64,000 nucleotides of DNA from Streptomyces sp. NBC_00271 (GTDB taxonomy: Bacteria; Actinomycetota; Actinomycetes; Streptomycetales; Streptomycetaceae): positions 11,470,001-11,534,000 of the forward strand of contig NZ_CP108070.1 in the NCBI RefSeq assembly GCF_036178845.1. The letters are read 5' to 3'. The notes beneath the pieces were generated by a model. It was not told the DNA's origin. It did not search any database and saw only the letters and a list, made by a program, of their open reading frames with translations. Made by a program: the position numbers and the translations under genes. Position 1 is the stretch's first letter, and each line of letters begins with the position of its first letter. This document shows positions 43,772-52,830 of the stretch, piece after piece.

Positions 43772-44065
43772 GTTCTGTGGCTCCTTGTCACTGGTGGTGG
43801 GCTGTGGCAACTGGCGGTCATGCACGTGGCTCATCTGGGCCAGCCACGCGAGCGTGATGGTGTCGGAGTGGTGCGGGCCGGCCGCCAGGTCGGGATGGCG
43901 GCGGTCGTGGCGGAGGAGTTGTTCGGCGGTTTCTGCGACCGGGCCGGGGCCGGGGTCGTCCAGGGCCATCCGGACCATGAGGGCGGTCCGGCGTAGCAGC
44001 CAGGCGCGTTCGGCGGCCGTCGCATCGTTGCCCTTGCCGCTGTTCGGGGTGACGTCCACGCTCAC
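43772..44065 (-). CDS. Small hypothetical protein, in frame with the haloperoxidase
   Basis: GTG 44065 overlaps the previous stop (GTGA) and starts VSVDVTPNSGKGNDATAAER. It continues AWLLRRTALMVRMALDDPGP, ETAEQLLRHDRRHPDLA and DTITLAWLAQMSHVHD. It is helical, about 98 residues, and reaches the haloperoxidase ATG without any stop codon, so a 523-aa fusion protein is formally possible. It resembles small partner proteins found beside RsbW-like kinases in Streptomyces. Either its own stop has been lost or the fusion is real. Confidence 0.5.
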
Positions 44066-44349
44066 ACCTCCGCCGGTACGCGGGGGCCGGCGCCGCAGCG
44101 TTGACACAGCACCGTGTCGTGGTGGGGGCCGCCGTGATCGAGGGCCGATGGGTGTGCCGTGGACCGCATGGGTACGTGGACCGGGCCCGGGCGGCCGTCG
44201 ATGGGGCACGGCTTGTGGGTCGCGAAGACCCACTTGGCGGGGGCGTCGGGTGACCCGGCGCCGCGGCCGCCCCCGGTAGCCCGTCGCTGTGCTGCAGTGC
44301 CGGCCCCGGCAGGGGGTCGCAGCTCGTGCGGAGCGTACGGTCCGGTCAT
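44062..44349 (-). CDS. Small Cys-rich hypothetical protein
   Basis: The 95-aa protein starts at ATG 44349, inside the kinase stop (ATGA). It is Pro/Gly-rich at first, then reads KWVFATHKPCPIDGRPGPVHVP and HHDTVLCQRCGAGPRVPAEV, with a single Cys and then a CxxC. It is a possible small metal-binding protein. Coupling on both sides implies co-production with the anti-sigma-type kinase and the next protein. No family name is known to me. Confidence 0.6.
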   Translation of the reverse strand: MTGPYAPHELRPPAGAGTAAQRRATGGGRGAGSPDAPAKWVFATHKPCPIDGRPGPVHVPMRSTAHPSALDHGGPHHDTVLCQRCGAGPRVPAEV

Positions 44350-44774
44350 GGCGAGCACCTCAGGCAGGCGCGGACTTCGCGGCCGCTGCCCGTCTGGTGG
44401 ACCTCGGTGGACTGGGCGAGGTATTGGACGATTCCGGTGCCGCGGCCGTGTTCGTCCGGGGCGATGTCGGGGCGAAGGTGCTCCACGGCCGTTCCGGAGT
44501 CACTGACCACGATGTGCAGAGTGCCGTGGTCGAGGACGAGCAGCAGGGTCATGCGCTCGCGTCTGTACTGGGCGGCGTTGGCGGCGAGTTCGTCGACGAT
44601 GAGGACGGCGGAGTCCCGTTCGCTCGCGGGTACGCTCCAGGTCTCCAGCAGATCGGCCGCGAAGTGACGGGCGGCGGAGACGTGTGCCTCCTGCGCGGGC
44701 AGGGTGCGCAGTGCCTGGCGGCGGCAGGGCCGACCAAGCAGTGAAGTCGGGCTGGCGGAATCGGTCACAAACAT
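44346..44774 (-). CDS. RsbW/SpoIIAB-like ATP-binding (HATPase) protein
   Basis: The 142-aa protein has AARHFAADLLETWSVPASERDSAVLIVDELAANAAQYR (the N-box, with Asn replaced by the DELAANA form), TLHIVVSDSG (G1 box) and HGRGTGIVQYLA (G2 box). This is the HATPase_c_2 layout of Streptomyces anti-sigma-factor kinases. They phosphorylate anti-anti-sigma partners or bind a sigma factor; none is adjacent. ATG 44774 is chosen. It heads a four-frame coupled operon ending in the haloperoxidase. Confidence 0.87.
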   Translation of the reverse strand: MFVTDSASPTSLLGRPCRRQALRTLPAQEAHVSAARHFAADLLETWSVPASERDSAVLIVDELAANAAQYRRERMTLLLVLDHGTLHIVVSDSGTAVEHLRPDIAPDEHGRGTGIVQYLAQSTEVHQTGSGREVRACLRCSP

Positions 44775-45320
44775 GGTCTTCTGGCTCTTCTGTGGGTTGG
44801 CTGAGACCGGAACGGGGTGACCGCAAATAATTTCGGGGGCGGTCGGTGGGCCGGATCCTGATCCTGCATGGGCGCGCTCATTGAGTTCCACGGACGACAC
44901 ATGCCGGACGGTTCGAACTATTCACCTCTTTTGTTCGGATTCTTGCGAGTCATGTCAATGTCGGCGTCTGGCTGGGCTCAGCCGCCTCTGCCCAGAGCTC
45001 GCTGACGGACATCCCCTGCCCGCATCTCGGCTGGGTCGCGGTTCTCGGCGTGCAGACGTGCTGAATCCTCTTCTCCGGGCTGTACGGACTTCGGGGAAAA
45101 AGTAGAGTTGTGCACGCCCCGTCGGCCCACTCACCCGGTCCACCGGTCTTGAGGCCGCCCGGTTGTTGTCGACTGCCCGGGGACCCTCTCCGCTGAGGGC
45201 CCGGCCTTTCGAAGGCGACGTCTTCTTGGCCTCTTGTGCCACCATGCGCTCACGCCCAGCTGCTGTCGTCATGTCACTGGGCGGCCGGGCCGTCCCGTGA
45301 CATGACCGCCACGGCCTGGC
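44775..45320. other. Intergenic, promoter region of the HATPase operon
   Basis: No gene is seen in about 545 bases. The promoter of the HATPase operon must lie here, but no consensus stands out. Confidence 0.35.
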
Positions 45321-45321
45321 C

Positions 45322-46101
45322 TCACGCCCGAATGGTGACCAGCTTCTGACCGTTGCCTGCGAGGATCTCAAAGTGCTCGATGGCTCCCGGAGCCATGGCG
45401 ACCGCTCCTGGGATCGTGGTGCCGGGAGGGTACTCGCCTGCCCGCCAGGTAGCGCCGTCCGCCCTGGCCCCGCCTGGCCCGACCGCCTGCAACCGGCAGG
45501 TGATTCCGGCGGGTGCCTCCCTGGCGGAGATCTGCAGGAGACTGCCCCAGGCAGAGGGCGAGACCTTCACCGAGGCGGAGACACCGGTGGTGGGATCGCT
45601 TCCGGAGAAGGTGCGCCAGGTAGTCGGCCCGGGTGGCTTCGCCTGACTGCCCACAGATCCGACAGCCGCCAGCCACGTGCCGCCGGCCGCTGCCGCGATG
45701 AGCATCAGCGAGACTGCAGCGCCGGCCAGTTGCAGACGCCAGGACTTGCGGCGCCTGGCCGCGGCCTGCTGGAGCAGCCTCTCCAGCACACCCGCCTCTG
45801 GCGTCTGCGACACCGCGGGCGCGGCGGGCCGTTCGGGCAGGGAGCCCTGCGCGCTTTCGGCTGCCCGTGCCACCAGCCGGTCGGTCAGGTCCCTGTCGGC
45901 CGTCGGCACCGTCTGGCCTGAGGCTTCGGCTTCGGTCACCGTCGCCAGCAGCGCAGGCAATCCCGCCAGCTGGACGTGTTCGGCCCGGCATTCGGCGCAT
46001 GCCGCGAGGTGGACGCGCACCTGTTCCATGTCGGCCGGGGGCAGCGTGCCCAGGACGTATCCTCCCAGCGTCAGCCGGAGGGCGTCGTGCTCCGCACTCA
46101 T
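45322..46101 (-). CDS. Anti-sigma factor with zinc-binding (ZAS) domain
   Basis: The 259-aa protein begins MSAEHDALRLTLGGYVLGTLP and carries the ZAS motif HLAACAECRAEHVQLAGLPALL (H-x3-C-x2-C). It has one transmembrane helix (LQLAGAAVSLMLIAAAAGGTWLA, about residues 120-142) and an extracytoplasmic domain ending AIEHFEILAGNGQKLVTI (anti-sigma-K, RskA-like). It should tether its ECF sigma factor at the membrane. AGGGGG lies 8 bases before ATG 46101. The cognate sigma gene lies immediately upstream but is broken. Confidence 0.9.
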   Translation of the reverse strand: MSAEHDALRLTLGGYVLGTLPPADMEQVRVHLAACAECRAEHVQLAGLPALLATVTEAEASGQTVPTADRDLTDRLVARAAESAQGSLPERPAAPAVSQTPEAGVLERLLQQAAARRRKSWRLQLAGAAVSLMLIAAAAGGTWLAAVGSVGSQAKPPGPTTWRTFSGSDPTTGVSASVKVSPSAWGSLLQISAREAPAGITCRLQAVGPGGARADGATWRAGEYPPGTTIPGAVAMAPGAIEHFEILAGNGQKLVTIRA

Positions 46102-46126
46102 GGTCACCGCCCCCTGCCCGCCACGG

Positions 46127-46566
46127 TCATGGCTCGATCCTCCGTTCCTGCAGCGCCAGCCGCAGGGCGTGCAGGGCGTAGTACGTCCGCGACTTCACGG
46201 TGCCCAGCGGGATGCCCAGCACCTGGGCGGCCTCCGCCATGGTCCGGCCCCGGTAGTAGGTCTCCAGCAGGGCGACGCGGTGGTCCGGGGACAGTGACCG
46301 GACCGCGTCGGCCACCGCCCAGCTCTGCAGGGCCTGCTCGATCTCGTCCTCGCCCGGTTTCTGCTCGGCGGCTCGCTCCAGCACAGCGCCGCCGACCTCG
46401 GCCGGTCTGGCCTGCCGGGCCCGGCGGGATGCTGCCACGCTCGCAGCAGCGTCTCCTGCACCACGTCCTCTGCCCATTGCCAGTCTCCTGAGGTCAGTCG
46501 CAGCACGTAGTGGAACAGGGGCCCTGCGTGCTCCGCGTACAGAGTGCGCAGCAGTTCCTCATCTAC
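46127..46566 (-). pseudogene. ECF sigma factor (SigK-like) with internal deletion and no start codon
   Basis: Region 2 is visible from about 46566: EELLRTLYAEHAGPLFHYVL, then RLTSGDWQWAEDVVQETLLRAWQHP. The sequence then jumps, in another frame, to ARPAEVGGAVLERAAEQKPG and region 4 (LSPDHRVALLETYYRGRTMAEAAQVLGIP, TVKSRTYYALHAL). The normal linker after AWQHP (the R-x-W-L-x-x-x-A-R-N-x-x-x-D block) is missing, about 60 nucleotides. The codon before DEELL is GTA where ATG or GTG belongs. Two independent lesions make this a pseudogene, although the downstream anti-sigma gene is intact. Confidence 0.85.
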
Positions 46567-46714
46567 GGTCGAAAGGGTCCCTTTATCAGAGACACGGTGC
46601 GCGGAGCGATCCGGATCGGTCCTTGGACCACGCTTTCAGGAACTCCAGGACATAAGACGATCATCACGCGCATGTGTCGCTTTATCCTGCACGAGCAGCT
46701 CGGCGCCGGTCACG

Positions 46715-46830
46715 CTTGTGAGTGCCGAGGGTGGCACGTCCTTGTGGCGTTACTGGGAAGTTCCGGTACAGGGTGCCGCTGCCCACGCCCGCGCCCGGAT
46801 GCTCGGACCGCACCATCCGCCGACGCCTCA
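46715..46830 (-). pseudogene. TetR-type HTH fragment
   Basis: The reverse frame AGVGSGTLYRNFP is the recognition helix block of TetR regulators (A-G-V-x-x-G-T-L-Y-R-x-F-P). Frames on either side do not continue the family. Confidence 0.4.
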
Positions 46831-46879
46831 AAGAGTGGTCCCGGCAGGGGATTTCCAAAGCGCTGCACGCTCTCGCCCG

Positions 46880-47095
46880 GACAACAAGACCTACGGAGCC
46901 CTCGCCGGAGTGATCATCTTCCTGGTGTGGCTGTGGATCACAAACCTGGCGATCCTCCTGGGCCCGGAATTCGACGCGGAGATGAACCGTCAGCGTGCTG
47001 TCGCGGGCGGTCACCCGGCCGAGAAGGAGCCGTATGTGCAGCCACGCGACACCCGGAAGTGGGACGAGGAGGACCGCCGCCGTTTTGAATCCTGA
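46880..47095 (+). pseudogene. YihY/BrkB-like membrane protein, C-terminal fragment
   Basis: NKTYGALAGVIIFLVWLWI, TNLAILLGPEFDAEMNRQR and GGHPAEKEPYVQPRDTRKW form the last transmembrane helix and cytoplasmic tail of a Streptomyces YihY (formerly ribonuclease BN) family protein, with its stop at 47093-47095. About 250 N-terminal residues are missing. Confidence 0.85.
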
Positions 47096-47176
47096 GCGCT
47101 GTGGCGCCGTCGCGTTGTACCGGCCGTTCACCGGCGGCGCTGGGTAGCGCGCTGTCGCCCGGGCAGGCGTGAGGGC

Positions 47177-47320
47177 ATGACTTCTACTGATCGGCAACCC
47201 CCAAGCGGGTCCCTTCCAGTGGGTCACACCTCTGCAGCAGATGTCGCGGAGGAATTGCTGGCCCTGAGGGAGGAAAGCCGTCAACTCAAAGAGGGAATGC
47301 TGGCCCGTGCCCGTATCTTT
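47177..47320 (+). pseudogene. Possible ANTAR-type regulator, N-terminal fragment
   Basis: ATG 47177 starts a frame with ADVAEELLALREESRQLKEG and MLARARIFADLAG, a coiled-coil like the one preceding ANTAR domains in short Streptomyces proteins. The frame then runs antisense through the DUF2382 remnant. Identification is tentative. Confidence 0.25.
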
Positions 47321-47846
47321 GCGGACCTCGCCGGTGACGGTTTCCTCGTCGGTGCGCTCGTCGGTGGTGAGGCGGACCCGCTCGGCCGGCCCGGCCTTGG
47401 TCTCCACCACGGGCCGCTCGGCGTGCAGCGTCACCTCGTGCTCGGCTTCGCTGATGTCCGGGCCTGCCGTGGCCTCACAGTTGGATTCGGTGACCGGTTC
47501 GCGTTCGACGCGTACCTCTTCGTGGCAGACGGGGACGGTCTGCTGCACCTCTTCGGTGACGACGTACTTGCGCTGCCAGGCCCGGCCGACTCCTGGCGTT
47601 CGGTGCCGATGTGCATCACCGGTGGCTTCCGTGCCGGTGCTGGTGCCGGCGGTTCCGGCTTCGCCGTCGGTGCGGGCCCAGCTGGCGGTTCCGGGCTGTT
47701 TGGCCTGCTGCCAGGCGGCGTCCCAGTCGATGCCGTAGTGCTCGTACAGGCGGTGTTCTTCGCCCTCGGACAGGTGGCCCCCGGCGTCGACGTCAACGTT
47801 GGGGGCGTCCTTGACCTTGTCCTTGGCGTAGCGGACGACCTCTAGG
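47320..47846 (-). pseudogene. PRC-barrel/DUF2382 stress protein, truncated at both ends
   Basis: The frame picks up at YAKDKVKDAPNVDVDAGGHL, SEGEEHRLYEHYGIDWDAAW and leads into DUF2382 (KYVVTEEVQQTVPVCHEEVR, GPDISEAEHEVTLHAERPVV, TDEETVTGEVRK). The N-terminal PRC barrel (about 90 residues) is cut off where the SpoIIE gene's 3' end begins. After EVRKDTGTG the frame runs on into unrelated sequence without a stop. These proteins (YsnF/AvaK-like) are general stress proteins. Confidence 0.8.
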
Positions 47847-49902
47847 GCCGGGGCCGGGGCCGGGCTCGGGCGATGAGTATGGCGACGTCGTCGTGGTCGT
47901 CCGGATCGCGCAGTGCGTCCAGGAGCCGGTCGCAGGTTTCTTCCGAGGTTCGGTCGGGGCTGTGCAGCAGTTGGAGGAGGAGGTCCAGGCGCTCGTCGAT
48001 GGCGTGGTGGCGGGTCTCGACCAAGCCGTCGGTGTAGAGGACCAGTTGGTCGCCGGGGGCCAGGCCGAAGGTGGTGACTTCGAAGGCGACACCGCCGACC
48101 CCGAGGGGTGCGCCGGTGGGCAGGTCGAGCAGTTCGGGGGGCTCGCCCGTGCGCATCAGCACGGGGGGCAGGTGTCCGGCGACAGCGATGTGGCACAGGG
48201 CGCGGTGCGGGTCGTAGATGGCGTAGGCGCAGGTGGCGTACTGCTCCAGGTCAGCGGTGATCTTGTCGAGGTGGTGCAGCAGCTCGGTGGGTGGGAGGTT
48301 GAGGTCGGCCAGGGTGGAGGTAGCGGTGCGCAGGCGTCCCATGGTGGTGGCGGCGCTTATGCCGCTGCCCATCACATCGCCCACGACCAGCGCGGTCCTG
48401 TCTTCCGCGAGGGGGATGACATCGAACCAGTCGCCACCGACTTCAATGGTCGTCCCGGCGGGCCGATATCGGGAGGCGATCTCCAGGCCCGCCTGCTGCG
48501 GTGGGAGGTCCGGCAGCAGGCTGCGCTGGAGGGTGACCGCGGTGTTGCGTGCGCCTTGGTACAGACGGGCATTGTCGATGCAGACCGCGGCTCGGTCGGC
48601 CAGCTCACCGGCCAGGAGGAGGTCGTCGTTGTCGAAGGGCAGCGGGTTGCGGGCGCGGGTGAGGCCCAGGGTGCCGAGCACCTCGCCACGCGCGATCAGG
48701 GGCGTCAAGAGATAGCTGTGGACGCCGGCGCGGGCCAGGATGGCGGCGGCCTCGGCGTCACGGGCGATACGGGCCAGGTCCCGCTCGCCGACGTGGGGTA
48801 CCAGGATGGGCCGGCCGGTCCGCACGCACTGAGTGGCCAGGCGCTCCGCGCCGTAGCTGGCGAGGTGGCCGGGAAGGTCGGCGGCGCGGACGGCCCCGGT
48901 GGGGTACGCGGCTTTCACGGCGAGGGCGCGGAAGAGTGCTCTGCCTGCCCCGGGTGCCGTCGGGTGGCGGTCGTTCAGGATGGAATCCAGGATGTCCACG
49001 GCCGCGATGTCGGCGAGCTCGGGGACGGCGACGTCGGCCAGCTCGCGGGCGGTCTGTTCCACGTCCAAGGTGGTGCCGATACGGGCGGAGCCGTCGGCGA
49101 TTAGGGCGAGGCGCTGCCGGGCACGGTGCCGATCGGTGACATCCACCAACACGATGGCTACCCCGAGTACCCGGCCGCCGGGACCGTCGAGCCGGTAGTA
49201 GGAGACTGACCAGGCATGATCGTTGTCGGGGTCGGCCGGAGTGCGCCCCACGCTGTGCTGGTCGATCATGGGCTTTCCGGACGTGAGGACTTGCCGCAGC
49301 GCGGCCTCGATCGCATCGACCTCCAGGAAAGGCAGGGCCTCGCGGACTCGTCGCCCGAGGTGGTCTTCGGCGGGGACGCCGTTGATCTGCGCCAGCGCCG
49401 GGTTGACGGCCACGTACCGCAGGTCGGTGTCCAAGACGGCCAGCCCGATCGGGGACTGCGAGACCAGCCGCGTGGACAGGGCCACGTCCCGTTCCACCTG
49501 GCGCAGGGCCGCCTCGTCGGTGGCGATGCCCAGGGCATAGAAGTCACCCCGGTCGTCCAGCAGCCGCATGTTGCGGAACTCCACCAGCCGGGTACTGCCG
49601 TCCTTGTGCCGGACAGGGAAGGCGCCGGCCCATCCCTGTCCCGTCCTCATGACCTCACTGAACAGCCTGATCATCAGGTCCACGTGCTGCTCATTGACCA
49701 GCAGCCGTGCCGCGTACTGGCCCAGCGCCTCGTGCGAGGTGTAGCCGAACAGCTCCTCGGCCTGCGGGCTCCACAGCACGATCCGCCCCTCGGCATCCAG
49801 CAGCACAGCCGCGACACTGAGCAGATCCAGCAGCTCGCGCGGCTGTCTCGGCCCGGAATCCGGCTGGTCACCCTCGGCACCGAAGGGATCGGCTGTCCTC
49901 AT
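47842..49902 (-). CDS. PAS-PAS-GAF-SpoIIE (PP2C) phosphatase
   Basis: The 686-aa protein has a first PAS domain (LLSVAAVLLDAEGRIVLWSP, EELFGYTSHEAL), a PAC-like segment and a second PAS (SQSPIGLAVLDTDLRYVAVN, LGRRVREALPF). A GAF domain follows (LATQCVRTGRPILVPHVGER, SYLLTPLIARGEVLGTL), then a C-terminal SpoIIE phosphatase with VGGDWFDVIPL, VVGDVMGSGISAATTMGRLR and LVLYTDGLVETRH, whose Asp residues bind the metals. It should dephosphorylate an anti-anti-sigma factor in response to a signal. ATG 49902 follows AGGGAG. The family's closing DDVAIL block is present, so the end is native. Confidence 0.93.
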   Translation of the reverse strand: MRTADPFGAEGDQPDSGPRQPRELLDLLSVAAVLLDAEGRIVLWSPQAEELFGYTSHEALGQYAARLLVNEQHVDLMIRLFSEVMRTGQGWAGAFPVRHKDGSTRLVEFRNMRLLDDRGDFYALGIATDEAALRQVERDVALSTRLVSQSPIGLAVLDTDLRYVAVNPALAQINGVPAEDHLGRRVREALPFLEVDAIEAALRQVLTSGKPMIDQHSVGRTPADPDNDHAWSVSYYRLDGPGGRVLGVAIVLVDVTDRHRARQRLALIADGSARIGTTLDVEQTARELADVAVPELADIAAVDILDSILNDRHPTAPGAGRALFRALAVKAAYPTGAVRAADLPGHLASYGAERLATQCVRTGRPILVPHVGERDLARIARDAEAAAILARAGVHSYLLTPLIARGEVLGTLGLTRARNPLPFDNDDLLLAGELADRAAVCIDNARLYQGARNTAVTLQRSLLPDLPPQQAGLEIASRYRPAGTTIEVGGDWFDVIPLAEDRTALVVGDVMGSGISAATTMGRLRTATSTLADLNLPPTELLHHLDKITADLEQYATCAYAIYDPHRALCHIAVAGHLPPVLMRTGEPPELLDLPTGAPLGVGGVAFEVTTFGLAPGDQLVLYTDGLVETRHHAIDERLDLLLQLLHSPDRTSEETCDRLLDALRDPDDHDDVAILIARARPRPRP

Positions 49903-50456
49903 CCAAGCACTCCCTCCGCCTGCCAGCGTGACACGCCGCCCTGCGCCGGCTTCAGGCTGTGGGCTGTGTCCCCTGCACCTCGCACTGCTTCCATGGTCCC
50001 CCGGATCTGCGCGGCCGCACGGTCGCCCGATACAGCTCGCCGCGCCCCAGGCCTCAGCAGAGGAGCACAAAGCTCCGGCCTCCCGGGTCCAGGGGTGGGC
50101 GGCGCGGGTGGCGGCGAACAGGCCGCCCCCGATCCGGGTCTCGTTCTCAGAGGCCACACGCAACGGAACGATCCGGCGGGGCGGAGGCCGCAGCAGCGCA
50201 GCATCCAACCCTCAGTCGGCTAACCACCGTCACCGCACCGGCTCTCCCCGTACGCCACCAGGGCGAGCGGGATGGCGCAGGGGGGGCGCGCGGGAGAGTA
50301 GACCAGCGATTCCGTCGGTTGTGACTGCCTATTCGTGACGGCTACGGCCGATGCCTGATCGGCCGTATGGCATCAAGCCGGCGTCGCACGGAAGCGCGGT
50401 CACGGCCCCTCAGCCGGCCGCTCTGTGCTCGGCGGTGGGCTGGGGACACGTAGTCC
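49903..50456. other. Intergenic, no gene seen
   Basis: The SpoIIE frame stays open upstream to 50208, but without codon logic or a ribosome-binding site. Otherwise nothing is recognised in this 550-bp stretch. Confidence 0.4.
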
Positions 50457-51317
50457 TCAGTCAGAGGCCGCGGGGGTAGAGGCCCCGAGCCGCTGGCTTC
50501 CTATGACCGAGAGCAGTCGGAGCTTGTCGTGGTCTTCCGTGCCGGGGATCGCGGTGAACACCAGCAGCGATTGGGCCTGGTCCGGGTCGACGAGTGTCTG
50601 GCAGTGCAGGGAGAACATTCCGACCTGCGGGTGCAGGATTCTTTTGCGGTTGGTGTAGGAGATACCGACTTCGTGCTGGGCCCACAGTTGTGCGAACTCG
50701 GAGCTCTCCGCGCACAGACGGTCGGCGAGCGCGGCGGCGTGTGAGCCGCGGCCTTCGCGGGAGGCGACCGTGCGGAGCTGGGCCACGTAGACACGGCTGT
50801 GCGTCGGGTGGTCCTCCGAAACGTAGTTCGTACCTTCGTTCGGATCAGTGAACCAGCGGTAGATGATGCTTCGCGCGAGCCCGGTGAATCGTGTCTGGTC
50901 ACTGAGCAGGGCTACTGCCAGCGGGGTCTGCACGATCGTCTCGCCGGTGGCGGTGACGACCTGCGCGGGGGTGTCCTCAAGGCGATCGAGGATGCGCATC
51001 ATGCCGGCGTTGACGTGGTCGTCGCGTGTGGTGCGGGCCGGTGCGTTGTGGCCGGCGAGGACGAAGAGGTGGTCGCGTTCGTCGAGGGTGAGCCGGAGCC
51101 CACGAGCGATCGCGGTGATCATCTGCTCCGAGGGCTGTGGTCCGCGGCCGCGTTCGAGACGGCTGTAGTAGTCCGTCGACATTCCGCACAGCGCGGCCAC
51201 TTCTTCGCGCCGTAGCCCCGGCGTGCGTCGGCGCTGCCCCGGAGGAACGCCGACGTCGTCGGGTTGCAGCACCTCTCGACGCCTACGGAGAAATGTCGCC
51301 AGGCCGCTCTGATCCAT
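50457..51317 (-). CDS. XRE regulator with MmyB-like ligand-binding domain
   Basis: The 286-aa protein has an N-terminal HTH (LATFLRRRREVLQPDDVGVP, RTPGLRREEVAALCGMSTDYYSRLERGR) and a C-terminal MmyB-like PAS domain (VVTATGETIVQTPLAVALLS, NEGTNYVSEDHPTHSRVYVAQL, ISYTNRKRILHPQVGMFSLH). This pattern is very common in Streptomyces beside SDR genes that it controls, and here a row of SDR genes starts 190 bp away on the other strand. ATG 51317 is chosen over an upstream in-frame codon at 51353. Confidence 0.93.
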   Translation of the reverse strand: MDQSGLATFLRRRREVLQPDDVGVPPGQRRRTPGLRREEVAALCGMSTDYYSRLERGRGPQPSEQMITAIARGLRLTLDERDHLFVLAGHNAPARTTRDDHVNAGMMRILDRLEDTPAQVVTATGETIVQTPLAVALLSDQTRFTGLARSIIYRWFTDPNEGTNYVSEDHPTHSRVYVAQLRTVASREGRGSHAAALADRLCAESSEFAQLWAQHEVGISYTNRKRILHPQVGMFSLHCQTLVDPDQAQSLLVFTAIPGTEDHDKLRLLSVIGSQRLGASTPAASD

Positions 51318-51508
51318 ATCGACACTGTGCCTCACCCGGATACGGCTATCCACTGTCTGCCAATCCCAGGCTGAGCTCTCAGCCTGGGTCCGGCGGGCAG
51401 GGGATAAGCAGGCACTGGATGACTTCTCGGATCGCAGGTCAACTGGTCACCGGGTTCGACAACAGCACCTCGAACCCCTCCAGAGCGACCAGCGACCAAG
51501 GAGTCATC

Positions 51509-51975
51509 GTGAGCACCACCCACAAGATCGCCGTCATCACCGGAGCCAACCGAGGTCTCGGACGCGCATACGCGCTGCATCTCGCCCAGGCAGGTGTCGA
51601 TGTAGTGGTGACCTATCGAGGCAACCGGGACGAGGCCGAGGAGGTTGTGTCCGCTGTCACGGATCAGGGACGTTCCTCCGTCGCACTGCGGCTCGACACC
51701 AGCGTCGTGAACACCTTCGCGGACTTCGCCGAGCAGCTCGGCACCGAGCTCCAGGCGCGCTGGGGCAGGACCACGTTCGACTTCCTCGTCAACAACGCCG
51801 GCACCGACCTGACCGCCCCGTTCGCCGAGACGACCGAGAAGGACTTCGACGACCTGGTGGACGTACACCTCAAGGGCGTGTACTTCCTGACGCAGACCCT
51901 GCTGCCGGTGCTTGCCGACGGCGGCGCCATCGTGAACGTCTCCAGCGGTCTGACCCGTTTCGCCGTCCCGAGATC
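51509..51975 (+). pseudogene. SDR family oxidoreductase, C-terminally truncated
   Basis: GTG 51509 (AAGGAG upstream) begins VSTTHKIAVITGANRGLGRAYALHL, with FDFLVNNAGTDLTAPF and GAIVNVSSGLTRFAVP. Family similarity then stops, before the catalytic YxxxK, at about 51973. The next recognisable sequence is the start of another SDR at 52026. The cofactor half remains but the active site and C-terminal helices are lost, so no activity is expected. Confidence 0.8.
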
Positions 51976-52025
51976 TCCGGCGGACAGAGCCTGTGAACGG
52001 CAGACCGGCAGGGGCAACGATTCCG

Positions 52026-52800
52026 ATGAGGGATCTGACCGGCAAGACGGCCCTGATCACGGGCTCCGCCCGAGGCATCGGCAAGGCGATAGCCCTGCGC
52101 TACGCACGCCTCGGCGCGAACATCGTGGTCAACTACGCCTCCAGCGCGAAGGAAGCCGACGCGACGGTCGCAGAGATAGAGCATCTGGGCGCGGAGGCGA
52201 TCGCCGTACAGGCCGACATGTCTGTCGTCCCTGACATCGAGCGCCTCTTCGCCGAAGCCGCCGAGCGTTTCGGGCGGATCGACATCGCTGTCGCCAACGC
52301 GGGTGTCGAGCTCATCGGCATCGATTTCCTCGACATCACCGAGGAGCAGTTCGACCGTCTCTTCGCCATCAACACCCGGGGCACCTTCTTCACCCTCCAG
52401 GCGGCGGCGCGGCACGTCGTGAACGGCGGCCGGATCATCTACGTCGGTTCGAGCACGACGACCGTGCCGGTCCGCGGCGAAGCTGTACGGGTCGAGCAAG
52501 ACAGCACCGCGCTACGCCGTACAGGTCCTGGCGCAGGAACTCGCTGACCGCGGGGTCACCGTCAACACGATCCTTCCCACGGCGATCGTGGGCGCGGGCG
52601 TGTTCACCGAGCCAGACCCCACCCACCCGGTCCGGCAGTTCGTCGCCCGGCCCGGGCGCATCGGTCGTCGGATGGGGACCGTCGACGAAGTCGCGGACGC
52701 CGCCGAGTACCTCGCCTCCGGCCTCGCGGCCTGGATCAGCGGGCAGGGCCTCCTGATCAGCGGGGGGTGCACTCCAGTGACCATGCCGAAAACCCCGCGT
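52026..52800 (+). pseudogene. SDR family oxidoreductase, frameshifted
   Basis: ATG 52026 starts MRDLTGKTALITGSARGIGKAIAL, with IDIAVANAGVELIGIDFLDI and GRIIYVGSSTTTVPVRG. At about 52478-52485 the family frame shifts: LYGSSKTAPRYAVQVLAQEL (the Y-x-x-x-K region) and VTVNTILPTAI are in the next frame, down to YLASGLAAWISGQGLLISGG. No stop follows there; the frame runs into the VOC gene. One inserted base (or two lost) in CCGCGGCGAAG explains the break. Confidence 0.85.
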
Positions 52801-52830
52801 GGACCGCGGCACACTGAACGGAGCATGACC

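Noticed and set aside
44880..45110. Possible stress-sigma promoter near TTCGAACTATTCACC
   Set aside because: No -10/-35 pair with correct spacing to a start could be fixed by eye.
46682..48196. A 504-codon minus frame considered as one multidomain protein
   Set aside because: It strings together SpoIIE shadow, DUF2382 remnant, antisense of YihY and a TetR scrap; no single family spans it.
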